Both the position numbers and the translations under genes were made by a program. A stretch of 64,000 bases of DNA from Mesorhizobium sp. NFR06. Its GTDB lineage: Bacteria > Pseudomonadota > Alphaproteobacteria > Rhizobiales > Rhizobiaceae. The first letter of the stretch is position 1; every line of letters starts with the position of its first letter. The stretch lies in NCBI RefSeq assembly GCF_900115245.1, contig NZ_FOVT01000016.1, forward strand, positions 62,001-126,000. The letters run 5' to 3'. Shown here in pieces: positions 32,345 to 40,768 of the stretch. The notes under the pieces are model-generated. The model saw only the letters and a program-made list of their open reading frames with translations, was not told where the DNA came from and made no database searches.

Positions 32345-33481
32345 ATGCTGTTCTGGGTCATAGCCGCTATTCTCACGCTGGGCGCCAGCCTGGCGGTGCT
32401 GTTGCCGCTTACCGGCAGCATGAAGGGCGCGTCGGCGGCTGGCGATCACGACCTTGAGGTCTATCGCGACCAGCTTTCCGAGCTCGACCGCGACATGGCG
32501 CGCGGCCTCATCCAGCCGGGCGAGGCCGAAGAGGCGCGCGCCGAGATCGGCCGCCGCATCCTGCGTCTCGGCGCCGCTGAGCGACAGGACTCCGCCATTT
32601 CCGGCCCCTCGCGCGGAGCCAGATTGGTCGCCAGCGTGGCGGTGCTCGCTGTGCCGCTCCTGAGCTGGGGGCTTTACGGCGTGCTCGGCTCTCCCGATCT
32701 GCCCTCGCAGCCGCTGGCCGAGCGTCTCGCCAAGAGCCCTGCCGATTCCTCGGTCGATGAACTGGTCGCCCGCGCCGAAGCGCACCTTGCCGCCAATCCG
32801 TCGGACGGCAAGGGCTGGGACGTGCTGGCGCCGATCTATCTTCGCCTGCAGCGCTTTCCTGACGCGGTGACCGCCTATCGCAACGCCATCCGCCTCGACG
32901 GCGACAGCGCGGTGCGCCAGGCAGGCTTGGGCGAGGCGATTGCCAGCGCCGCCGGCGGGATCGTTTCGGCCGACGCCCAAAATGCCTTCGAGGCGGCTCT
33001 GAAACTCGATCCGGACAACGCCAAGGCGAATTTCTACCTGGCGGTCGGCCTCGCCCAGGAAGGCAGGAAGGCCGAGGCCGTCGCCGCCTGGCAAAACATG
33101 CTCGGCCAGCTCGCGCCGGATTCGCCCTGGCGCAACGCCGTCCAGCAGGCGCTCGCCGAGGCGGGCGAGCCGGCCGTCGCGACCGGCGCGCCGGCCAATG
33201 GTCCGGACGCGCAACAGATGGAAGCGGCACAGCAAATGTCGCCGCAGGACCGGCAGGCGATGATCGAGACCATGGTCGCTGGCCTGGACGATCGCCTGAA
33301 GCAGAATCCCCGCGACGAGGAAGGATGGATGCGCCTCATTCGTTCCTATATCGTGCTCGGCAAGGCAGACCAGGCGCGCGAAGCGCTCGGCCGCGCTGTC
33401 GCCGCCTTTGGGGCGGACAGCGAACAAGCGAAGAAATTCACTGCCTTCGCCGCCTCGCTCGGCGTGACGGCGACGGAGTAA
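32345..33481 (+). CDS. ccmI: Cytochrome c biogenesis protein CcmI (CycH)
   Basis: 378 residues from ATG 32345, with GGAAG upstream; the frame extension before it is not conserved. Two N-terminal membrane helices (about 3-23 and 93-115) flank a cytoplasmic leucine-zipper-like segment (DLEVYRDQLSELDRDMARGL), and the C-terminal half is a set of TPR repeats in the periplasm. CcmI holds apocytochrome c for haem ligation by CcmF/CcmH. First gene of the cyc operon. Confidence 0.93.
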   Translation: MLFWVIAAILTLGASLAVLLPLTGSMKGASAAGDHDLEVYRDQLSELDRDMARGLIQPGEAEEARAEIGRRILRLGAAERQDSAISGPSRGARLVASVAVLAVPLLSWGLYGVLGSPDLPSQPLAERLAKSPADSSVDELVARAEAHLAANPSDGKGWDVLAPIYLRLQRFPDAVTAYRNAIRLDGDSAVRQAGLGEAIASAAGGIVSADAQNAFEAALKLDPDNAKANFYLAVGLAQEGRKAEAVAAWQNMLGQLAPDSPWRNAVQQALAEAGEPAVATGAPANGPDAQQMEAAQQMSPQDRQAMIETMVAGLDDRLKQNPRDEEGWMRLIRSYIVLGKADQAREALGRAVAAFGADSEQAKKFTAFAASLGVTATE

Positions 33482-33486
33482 AGGCA

Positions 33487-33927
33487 ATGACGCGCAAGCA
33501 GAAGCGATTGTCGGTGATCCTGGCAGGGTTGGCTTTCCTCGCCGCCGCAGCCGGCCTCACCTTCTATGCGCTTGGTCAGAAGGCGTCCTATTTCTATATG
33601 CCGGCCGATCTCGCTGCCGCCAGCGTTCCGCCCGGACAGCGCATCCGCCTCGGCGGTCTAGTCGAGAAGGGCACCATCGTGCGCGGCCAGGGCGCCACTG
33701 TCGCCTTCTCGGTCACCGACAAGCAGAAATCGGTCAAGGTCACCTATACCGGCATCCTGCCCGATCTGTTCCGCGAGGAACAGGGCGTCATCACCGAGGG
33801 CGCTTTCGGTCCCGACGGCGTGTTCGTCGCCGACAGCGTTTTGGCCAAGCATGACGAGCGCTATATGCCCAAGGAAGTCGCCGACGGCCTGAAGGCCAAG
33901 GGCGTCTGGCAGGAAAGCACGAACTGA
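33487..33927 (+). CDS. ccmE: Haem chaperone CcmE (CycJ)
   Basis: 146 residues, starting 5 bp after the ccmI stop. N-terminal membrane anchor (residues 8-28), then the OB-fold haem chaperone domain (RIRLGGLVEKGTI, VTYTGILPDLFREEQGVI). The haem-attaching His122 is in VLAKHDERYMP, with Tyr four residues later as usual. CcmE receives haem from CcmC and delivers it to CcmF/H on the periplasmic side; ccmABCD are not in the window. Confidence 0.95.
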   Translation: MTRKQKRLSVILAGLAFLAAAAGLTFYALGQKASYFYMPADLAAASVPPGQRIRLGGLVEKGTIVRGQGATVAFSVTDKQKSVKVTYTGILPDLFREEQGVITEGAFGPDGVFVADSVLAKHDERYMPKEVADGLKAKGVWQESTN

Positions 33928-33930
33928 TGA

Positions 33931-33975
33931 GCAGGTTCCGCAAAAGTGCCAAGCGGTTTTGCGACAAGAACCTGC
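33931..33975. repeat. Family C-related palindrome between ccmE and ccmF
   Basis: Perfect 8-bp ends GCAGGTTC (33931-33938) and GAACCTGC (33968-33975) around AAAAGTGCCAAGCGGTTTTGCG, the shared family core. It fills almost all the 63 bp between the ccmE stop and ccmF start, inside the operon. Confidence 0.75.
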
Positions 33976-33990
33976 GGGAACAGGTGACTT

Positions 33991-35973
33991 TTGGTTGAGA
34001 CCGGACATTTCGCGCTCGTGCTGGCCTTCGCACTGTCGCTGGTGCAGATGCTGGTGCCGCTCGTCGGCGCCCGCACCGGCAATCAGCGGCTGATGGCGGT
34101 CGGCGGCCCGGTCACGGTCACCGGCTTCGCGCTCACCGCGCTGTCCTTCGCCGCGCTTGCAAGCGCCTATGCCGGCTCCGACTTCTCAGTGGCGAGCGTC
34201 TGGGAGAACTCCCATTCGCTGCAGCCGATGATCTACAAGATCACCGGCACCTGGGGCAACCACGAAGGCTCGATGCTGCTCTGGGTGCTGATCCTGACCT
34301 TCTTCGGCGCGCTCATCGCCGTCTTCGGCAACAATTTGCCGGCGACGCTCAAGGCCAATGTGCTGGCCGTGCAGGGCATGATCGGCGCCGCCTTCTTCCT
34401 GTTCATCCTGGCGACCTCCAATCCGTTCACCCGACTGAACCCGGCGCCGATCGAGGGCCGCGACCTCAACCCGATCCTGCAGGACCTCGGCCTCGCCGTC
34501 CATCCGCCGATGCTCTATCTCGGCTATGTCGGCTTCTCGATCTGCTTCTCGTTCTCGGTCGCGGCGCTGATCGAGGGCCGCATCGACGCCTCCTGGGCGC
34601 GCTGGGTGCGGCCATGGACGCTGGTCGCCTGGATGTTTTTGACCGGCGGCATCGCCATGGGTTCCTACTGGGCCTATTACGAGCTCGGCTGGGGCGGCTT
34701 CTGGTTCTGGGACCCGGTCGAAAATGCCTCCTTCATGCCCTGGCTCGCCGGCACCGCGCTGCTCCATTCGGCGATCGTCATGGAGAAGCGCTCGGCGCTG
34801 AAGATCTGGACGCTGCTGCTCGCCATCCTCACCTTCTCGCTGTCGCTGCTCGGAACTTTCTTGGTGCGCTCCGGCGTGCTGACCTCGGTGCATGCCTTCG
34901 CCACCGATCCGGCGCGCGGCGTCTTCATCCTGTGCATTTTGACATTGTTCATCGGCGGCTCGCTGGCGCTGTTTGCGCTGCGCGCCTCGCGGCTGACCGC
35001 CGGCGGCCTGTTCCACCCGATCTCGCGCGAGGGCGCGCTGGTGCTGAACAATCTGTTCCTAACCACGGCGACCGCGACGGTGCTTGTCGGCACGCTCTAC
35101 CCGCTGGCGCTCGAAGCGCTGACCGGCGGCAAGATCTCGGTCGGCGCGCCCTTCTTCGACCTGACCTTCGGCCCGCTGATGCTGCCGCTCTTGGCGATCG
35201 TACCGTTCGGGCCGTTGCTTTCCTGGAAACGCGGCGACGTCATCGCCGCCTCGCAGCGCCTGATGGCGGCCTTCGCCCTGGCGATAGCCGCCATACTCGT
35301 CACCGGCCTGTTCATCGATGGAGCCTCGGTGTTCGCAGCACTTGGCGTCGGCCTCGCTGTCTGGCTGGTCGCCGGCGCGCTGACCGATCTTGCCGCCAAA
35401 TCCGGTTTCGGCGCGGTGGCGCCGGCCATCGTGCTGAGGCGCTTTGCCGGGCTGCCGCGCTCGGTCTTCGGCACCGCGCTCGCCCATCTCGGGCTCGGGC
35501 TGACCTTGCTCGGCATCGTCGGCACGCTTTGCTTCGGCACTGAAAAAATCCTCACCATGCGGCCCGGCGAGACGGTGGAGTTGTCCGGCCACACGCTGCG
35601 CTTCGAAGGGCTTTCCCCGAGCAAAGGTCCGAACTTCACCGAGGATCGCGGCCGCTTCCTGCTGATCTCGGACGGCAACGAAGATGGCGAGATCACCTCG
35701 GCCAAGCGCTTCTATCCGGTCCGCCAGACGGTCACGACCGAGTCCGGCATCAGGACGCTGGGCTTGAGCCAGCTTTATCTGTCGCTCGGCGACGAGAACA
35801 AAGATGGCTCCGTCGTCGTGCGCCTGTGGTGGAAGCCGCTGGTGACGCTGATCTGGGGCGGCGGCCTTGTGATGATGGCGGGCGCGGCCATGTCGCTGCT
35901 CGACCGCCGCCTGCGCGTCGGCGCGCCGGCAAAGCGGCGCAAGCCGGCCGCCGCGTTGGCGAGCCCGACATGA
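33991..35973 (+). CDS. ccmF: Cytochrome c haem lyase subunit CcmF (CycK)
   Basis: 660 residues with many membrane helices, normal for CcmF. The start is a TTG at 33991 with AGGTGA just upstream; family proteins begin with the same VETGHFALVLA sequence, which supports it. The haem-handling WWD motif reads WGGFWFWDPVENASFMPW, and conserved periplasmic histidines are in VHPPMLYLGYVG. CcmF with CcmH attaches haem from CcmE to apocytochromes. It overlaps ccmH by 4 bp (ATGA). Confidence 0.95.
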   Translation: MVETGHFALVLAFALSLVQMLVPLVGARTGNQRLMAVGGPVTVTGFALTALSFAALASAYAGSDFSVASVWENSHSLQPMIYKITGTWGNHEGSMLLWVLILTFFGALIAVFGNNLPATLKANVLAVQGMIGAAFFLFILATSNPFTRLNPAPIEGRDLNPILQDLGLAVHPPMLYLGYVGFSICFSFSVAALIEGRIDASWARWVRPWTLVAWMFLTGGIAMGSYWAYYELGWGGFWFWDPVENASFMPWLAGTALLHSAIVMEKRSALKIWTLLLAILTFSLSLLGTFLVRSGVLTSVHAFATDPARGVFILCILTLFIGGSLALFALRASRLTAGGLFHPISREGALVLNNLFLTTATATVLVGTLYPLALEALTGGKISVGAPFFDLTFGPLMLPLLAIVPFGPLLSWKRGDVIAASQRLMAAFALAIAAILVTGLFIDGASVFAALGVGLAVWLVAGALTDLAAKSGFGAVAPAIVLRRFAGLPRSVFGTALAHLGLGLTLLGIVGTLCFGTEKILTMRPGETVELSGHTLRFEGLSPSKGPNFTEDRGRFLLISDGNEDGEITSAKRFYPVRQTVTTESGIRTLGLSQLYLSLGDENKDGSVVVRLWWKPLVTLIWGGGLVMMAGAAMSLLDRRLRVGAPAKRRKPAAALASPT

Positions 35974-36431
35974 GGGCGAGATTTTCACTAGCCTCGCTGG
36001 TTCTGCTGCTGGCTCTGGTCTTTGCCGGCGCGGCACAGGCGGTGAAGCCCGACGAGGTGTTGCGGGATCCGGCATTGGAGGCGAGGGCGCGTGCGCTTTC
36101 GGAAGGCCTGCGCTGCATGGTCTGCCAGAACCAGTCGATCGACGAATCCGATGCCGACCTTGCCCGAGACCTGCGCATCCTGGTGCGCCAGCGCCTCGTT
36201 GCCGGCGAGACCGACCAGCAGGTGATGGACTACATCGTCTCGCGCTATGGCGAGTTCGTGCTGCTCAAGCCGCGCTTCAGCCTGCGCAACGCGCTTCTGT
36301 GGGGCACGCCGGTGTTGCTGCTGCTGGCCGGCGGCATCTTCATCGTGCTCAGCGCCCGTTCGCGCCGCCCGGTATCGACCACGCTTTCAGCCGAGGAACA
36401 GGCCGCGCTGGACAAGATGCTTAGCGATTAG
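35970..36431 (+). CDS. ccmH: Cytochrome c-type biogenesis protein CcmH (CycL)
   Basis: 153 residues. Signal peptide (residues about 1-24), then the thiol motif LRCMVCQNQSIDESDA that reduces or holds the apocytochrome CxxCH cysteines, and one C-terminal membrane helix (about residues 110-130). Last gene of the cyc operon, translationally coupled to ccmF. The family's short form without TPRs fits the separate ccmI gene. Confidence 0.94.
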   Translation: MRARFSLASLVLLLALVFAGAAQAVKPDEVLRDPALEARARALSEGLRCMVCQNQSIDESDADLARDLRILVRQRLVAGETDQQVMDYIVSRYGEFVLLKPRFSLRNALLWGTPVLLLLAGGIFIVLSARSRRPVSTTLSAEEQAALDKMLSD

Positions 36432-36473
36432 CGCATCGCCGAACTTGATGATTGGCTGCGACCGCTTTCGGAT

Positions 36474-36528
36474 CGTCATTCTATGGTCTGCGCGTGTCGC
36501 TTCGCTCCTGCTTCGCCCTGGAATGACG
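36474..36528. repeat. Palindromic repeat, family A copy 2
   Basis: A 55-bp element with ends CGTCATTCTA and TGGAATGACG, nearly identical to the reverse complement of the element at 1394-1449. It lies between ccmH and degP (a 276-bp gap with nothing else recognised). Confidence 0.8.
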
Positions 36529-36707
36529 AAGTCGGGTGCTTCTGCCAAGCCTTCGAGCGCGGCCTGCCTATAGCCATCGTCGTCGATCCCCAACATTACA
36601 AAATTTTCATGTGCCGGAAATGGCGCCGTAATGTGCGGCTCTCTAATCCTCTTGCCCGAGGATGCTTCGCCTGAGCGCATCCACGTCGATAGAGGATAAG
36701 AAACTCC

Positions 36708-38261
36708 ATGAATAACGCCCGCCATTCATTTTCCAGCACCCGAAAGCGCCTGATGGCGGCCGTCGCTTCGCTGGCTGTTATCGGTGCGGTTGGCGCCGGC
36801 GCGCTCGCAACCGGCACCGCCCCCGTGCTGGCCGATGCCGTGCGCGTGGATGCCCCGCAGATGCCGAGCTTCGCCGATGTCGTCGAGCATGTTTCGCCGG
36901 CGGTCGTCAGCGTCAAGGTCAAGGCCAAGGTCCAGCCGACGGCCGACGACGGCTCCGACGATCAGGACGGCTTCGACAACCTGCCCGACAATCCGCAGCT
37001 GCGCCGCTTCTTCAAGGAATTCCGCGGCTTCGGCGACCAGGGCCAGGGCGGCCAGTTCCGCATGCGCCGCTTCAACCACCGCGACCATGGCAATGGCGAG
37101 CCGCGCCCAGTCGCGCAGGGCTCGGGCTTCTTCATCTCCGAGGACGGCTACCTCGTCACCAACAACCACGTGGTTTCGGAAGGCTCGAACTTCACGGTCG
37201 TCACCAATGACGGCAAGGAGCTCGACGCCAAGCTGATCGGCACCGATTCGCGCACCGATCTCGCCGTGCTCAAGGTCGATGGCGGCGCCAACAAGTTCAC
37301 CTATGTCGACTTCGCCGACGATTCCAAGGTCCGCATCGGCGACTGGGTAGTGGCCGTCGGCAATCCGTTCGGCCTCGGCGGCACCGTCACGGCCGGCATC
37401 GTCTCGGCTCGCGGCCGCGACATCGGCGCCGGCCCCTATGACGACTTCATCCAGATCGACGCTTCGGTCAACCGCGGCAATTCGGGCGGCCCGACCTTCA
37501 ACCTCAACGGCCAGGTGATCGGCATCAACACCGCCATCTTCTCGCCGTCGGGCGGCAGCGTCGGCATTGCCTTCGACATCCCGGCCTCGACCGCCAAGCA
37601 GGTCGTCCAGGACCTGATGAAGAGCGGCTCGGTCCAGCGCGGCTGGCTCGGCGTCGAGATCCAGCCGGTCACCTCCGACATCGCCGAGTCGCTCGGCCTG
37701 AAGTCGGACAAGGGCGCGCTGGTCTCGAGCGCCCAGGACGCCGGTCCGGGCAAGAAGGCCGGCATCGTCGCCGGCGACGTCATCACCCAGGTCGACGGCA
37801 AGGATGTCGCCTCGCCGAAGGAACTCGCCCGCATGATCGGTGCATTTGCGCCGGGCAAATCGGTCGATGTCACCGTCTGGCGCAACGGCAAGGACGAGAC
37901 GGTCAAGGTCGATCTCGGCACGCTGCCCGCAAGCGACAAGCAGGCCTCTAACGACGACAACAAGCAGTCGGCGCCCGCGGCCAAGGCCGACACGCTTGCC
38001 GATCTCGGCCTGACGGTCACCAAGTCGGAAAACGGCAAGGGCCTCGTGGTCACCGACGTCGATCCCGACAGCGACGCGGCCGACCGCGGCATCCAGCCGG
38101 GCGACGTCATCACCTCGATCAACTCGAATGACGTGAACACCACCGACGACGTCTCAAAGGCGATGACGGATGCGGCCAAGGCCGGCCGCAAGGCGGTCCT
38201 GATGCAGATCACCCGCGACGACAGCAATCGCTTTGTCGCGCTGCCGGTCGGCAAGGGCTGA
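36708..38261 (+). CDS. degP: Periplasmic serine protease DegP/HtrA family
   Basis: 517 residues: signal peptide (about 1-43), a Gln/Gly-rich loop, trypsin-like domain with catalytic His154 (NNHVVSEG), Asp184 (RTDLAVLKV) and Ser259 (NRGNSGGPTF), then two PDZ domains (about 310-400 and 430-510). It degrades or refolds damaged periplasmic proteins. In rhizobia this copy (degP1 type) sits upstream of a two-component pair as here, suggesting a link to envelope stress. The acidic linker rich in Asp, Lys and Gln between the PDZ domains is typical. Confidence 0.95.
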   Translation: MNNARHSFSSTRKRLMAAVASLAVIGAVGAGALATGTAPVLADAVRVDAPQMPSFADVVEHVSPAVVSVKVKAKVQPTADDGSDDQDGFDNLPDNPQLRRFFKEFRGFGDQGQGGQFRMRRFNHRDHGNGEPRPVAQGSGFFISEDGYLVTNNHVVSEGSNFTVVTNDGKELDAKLIGTDSRTDLAVLKVDGGANKFTYVDFADDSKVRIGDWVVAVGNPFGLGGTVTAGIVSARGRDIGAGPYDDFIQIDASVNRGNSGGPTFNLNGQVIGINTAIFSPSGGSVGIAFDIPASTAKQVVQDLMKSGSVQRGWLGVEIQPVTSDIAESLGLKSDKGALVSSAQDAGPGKKAGIVAGDVITQVDGKDVASPKELARMIGAFAPGKSVDVTVWRNGKDETVKVDLGTLPASDKQASNDDNKQSAPAAKADTLADLGLTVTKSENGKGLVVTDVDPDSDAADRGIQPGDVITSINSNDVNTTDDVSKAMTDAAKAGRKAVLMQITRDDSNRFVALPVGKG

Positions 38262-38265
38262 TTGC

Positions 38266-38307
38266 GCATGCCCCCGAAAACCGCATGGTTTTCGGAAAGG
38301 ATCATGC
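38266..38307. repeat. Palindrome after degP
   Basis: A perfect 9-bp stem CCGAAAACC (38274-38282) with GGTTTTCGG (38287-38295) and a 4-nt loop, set within outer GCATG (38266-38270) and CATGC (38303-38307). Related in core to the family C element at 39190. Only 5 nt after the degP stop, it could also terminate or protect the transcript; there is no T-run. Confidence 0.65.
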
Positions 38308-38513
38308 GTCACTAAAGACTTTCGACTTTTCCCTGTGGCGGTATCAACACCCCCGAGCCGCCACCGGGAAAACATGGGGCCGAGCACGCAAGTCAGTCAC
38401 CGTGTTTCGCTCCTGGCGGCAGCGGGTTTCCCATCACCCGCTGCCGCTTTAACATGAAGGCAGGAGCCATGGCTGCCCCTCAAACTTCCAGTGAAATCGC
38501 GTATAACGGCTCC

Positions 38514-39188
38514 ATGAAGATTCTCGTCATGGAAGACGATCGCGAGGCAGCGGACTACTTGCAGAAAGCCTTTGCCGAGGCCGGCCACACCGCCCATGTC
38601 GCCGGCGACGGCGAGACCGGCTTCGCGCTTGCCGATGCCGGCGACTATGACGTGATGGTGGTCGACCGCCTCATGCCGCGCCGCGACGGCCTGTCGGTGA
38701 TCGCAGCCCTTCGCTCGCGTGGCAACACCACGCCGGTGCTGATCCTTTCCGCTCTGGGCGAGGTCGACGACCGCGTCACCGGGCTGCGCGCCGGCGGCGA
38801 CGATTATCTCACCAAGCCCTACGCCTTTTCCGAATTGCTCGCCCGCGTCGAGGTGCTGAACCGCCGCGCCGGCGCGCGCGAGTCCGAGACCGTCTACCGG
38901 GTCGGCGACCTGGAGCTCGACCGGCTGTCGCATTCGGTCAAGCGCGCCGGGCGCGAGATCACGCTGCAGCCGCGCGAGTTCCGCCTGCTCGAATATCTGA
39001 TGCGCCACGCCGGCCAGGTGGTGACGCGCACCATGCTTCTGGAAAATGTCTGGGACTATCATTTCGATCCGCAGACCAACGTCATCGACGTCCATGTCTC
39101 GCGCCTGCGCGGCAAGATCGAGAAAGGCTTCGACAAGCCGATCCTGCACACGATCCGCGGCGCCGGCTACATGCTGAAGGGCGGGTAG
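38514..39188 (+). CDS. OmpR-family response regulator downstream of degP
   Basis: 224 residues from ATG 38514; ATG 38454 in the same frame would add 20 residues not expected in the family. Receiver with EDD pocket (7-9), phospho-accepting Asp51 in VVDRLMP and Lys in YLTKPYAF; the C-terminal winged helix contains LQPREFRLLEYLMRH and VSRLRGKIEKGF. Partner of the kinase 90 bp downstream. Position after degP suggests an envelope-stress role; the target genes are unknown. Confidence 0.9.
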   Translation: MKILVMEDDREAADYLQKAFAEAGHTAHVAGDGETGFALADAGDYDVMVVDRLMPRRDGLSVIAALRSRGNTTPVLILSALGEVDDRVTGLRAGGDDYLTKPYAFSELLARVEVLNRRAGARESETVYRVGDLELDRLSHSVKRAGREITLQPREFRLLEYLMRHAGQVVTRTMLLENVWDYHFDPQTNVIDVHVSRLRGKIEKGFDKPILHTIRGAGYMLKGG

Positions 39189-39189
39189 A

Positions 39190-39255
39190 GCATGATCCCG
39201 AACCGAAGGTCAGCGAACGCAAAAAGTGGGAACCGGTTTTCGGAGAAGATCATGC
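39190..39255. repeat. Family C-related palindrome between regulator and kinase genes
   Basis: Perfect 8-bp ends GCATGATC (39190-39197) and GATCATGC (39248-39255) around AAAAAGTGGGAACCGGTTTTCGG. It occupies most of the 90-bp gap between the response regulator and its kinase. Confidence 0.75.
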
Positions 39256-39278
39256 TGCAACAAGGGATCTAGGAGCAA

Positions 39279-40757
39279 ATGGCTCTGTCCCTGCCGGCCA
39301 TCATGAAGACGACGGCGGCCCGGCTTTCGGCGCTTTATCTTCTGCTTTTCGCGCTCTGCGCGGTGCTGCTGGTCTTCTACATGACCTCGCTGTCGGCGCG
39401 CATGCTGACCGCTCAGACGCAGGAGACCATCAATGACGAGGTGCTGGGCCTGGCTCGCGCCTACCAGCGCGGCGGCCTGCCGGTTCTGGTGCGCGTCGTC
39501 GAGGCCCGTTCGCGCCAGCCAGGCGCCAATCTCTATCTGATCGCCGACGCCAACGGCCAGATCCTGACCGGCAACGTGCAGAGCCTGGAGCCTGGGGTCA
39601 TCGAGACCGAGGGCTGGACGACGCAGCCGTTTTCCTACCAGCGCTTCGGCGAGGGCGAGCTTGATCGCCTGCGCTCCGGCAACACGGACCAGCCCGCGCC
39701 TCCGGCCAATGACGGCAACTCTCCCCAGTCCCAGGGGGAAAAGGGCCACAACGCGATCGCGCTGGTGCTGAGGCTGCCCAACCAGATGATCATGCTGGTT
39801 GGCCGCGACCTCGGCGAGCCCGAGCGCTTCCGCGCCGTCATCAGCCGCGCGCTGACGCTGGCGCTGGGCATGATGGGGCTCGGCGGGCTCCTGATCTGGT
39901 TCTTTGTCGGGCGCGCCGCGCTGAAGCGCATCGACAGCGTCTCGGATGCAAGCCGTCGCATCATGGGCGGCGATTTGTCCGGACGGCTGCCGGTCACCGG
40001 CGCCGGCGACGAATTCGACCGCCTGTCGGCAAACCTCAACTCGATGCTGGCCAGGATCGCCATGTTGAACGAGGGCCTGAAGCAGGTCTCCGACAACATC
40101 GCCCATGACCTGAAGACGCCGCTCACCAGGCTGCGCAACCGCGCCGAGGCGACGCTCGCCGGCAAGCACAAGACCGAAGACTACCGCCAGGCGCTGGAAG
40201 GCACGATCGCGGAGTCCGACCAGCTTATCAAGACATTCAACGCCATCCTGATGATCTCGCGCCTGGAGGCAGGCTATTCCTCGGAACAGACCGGTCCCGT
40301 CGATCTCGCCGCCACGGTGAGCGACGTCGTCGAGCTCTACGAGCCGGTGGCGGAGGAAGCCGGCGTCGTGCTGGAAGCGACCGTGCCCGAGGCCTTCACC
40401 ATCAACGGCAACCGCGAGCTGATCGGCCAGGCACTGTCCAACATCGTCGATAACGCAATCAAATACTCGACCGACGCCGCCGAGACGCCGAAAGTGCGGG
40501 TGGCTCTGGAGCGCGTGAGAAGCGAGATCAAGCTTGCCGTCACCGACAATGGCCACGGCATTCCGGACGACGCCGATCGCGCCCGGGCCACCGAGCGTTT
40601 CGTTCGTCTGGAAAAGAGCCGCTCGCAACCAGGCTCGGGCCTGGGCCTCAGCCTCGCCAAGGCAATCATGACTTTCCACAACGGCAGGCTTGATCTTTTG
40701 CCCGCCAATCCCGGATTGTCCGTGGTCATGAGTTTCCCGTTACGGGAGACGCATTGA
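39279..40757 (+). CDS. Sensor histidine kinase downstream of degP
   Basis: 492 residues with AGGAG before the ATG. Two membrane helices (about 15-38 and 190-212) enclose a periplasmic domain of about 150 residues with a Pro/Asn/Gln-rich patch. HAMP (about 212-264), phospho-accepting His276 in DNIAHDLKTPLTRLRNRAEA, and ATPase motifs NIVDNAIKYS, DNGHGIP and GSGLGLSLAKAI follow. Cognate partner of the upstream regulator. Its stop overlaps a possible TTG start of glnE. Confidence 0.9.
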   Translation: MALSLPAIMKTTAARLSALYLLLFALCAVLLVFYMTSLSARMLTAQTQETINDEVLGLARAYQRGGLPVLVRVVEARSRQPGANLYLIADANGQILTGNVQSLEPGVIETEGWTTQPFSYQRFGEGELDRLRSGNTDQPAPPANDGNSPQSQGEKGHNAIALVLRLPNQMIMLVGRDLGEPERFRAVISRALTLALGMMGLGGLLIWFFVGRAALKRIDSVSDASRRIMGGDLSGRLPVTGAGDEFDRLSANLNSMLARIAMLNEGLKQVSDNIAHDLKTPLTRLRNRAEATLAGKHKTEDYRQALEGTIAESDQLIKTFNAILMISRLEAGYSSEQTGPVDLAATVSDVVELYEPVAEEAGVVLEATVPEAFTINGNRELIGQALSNIVDNAIKYSTDAAETPKVRVALERVRSEIKLAVTDNGHGIPDDADRARATERFVRLEKSRSQPGSGLGLSLAKAIMTFHNGRLDLLPANPGLSVVMSFPLRETH

Positions 40758-40768
40758 CGGCGAGGCCA

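Noticed and set aside
38274..38295. Rho-independent terminator of degP
   Set aside because: The stem is perfect but no T-run follows on the plus strand, and the sequence belongs to a dispersed palindrome family, so it is listed as a repeat.
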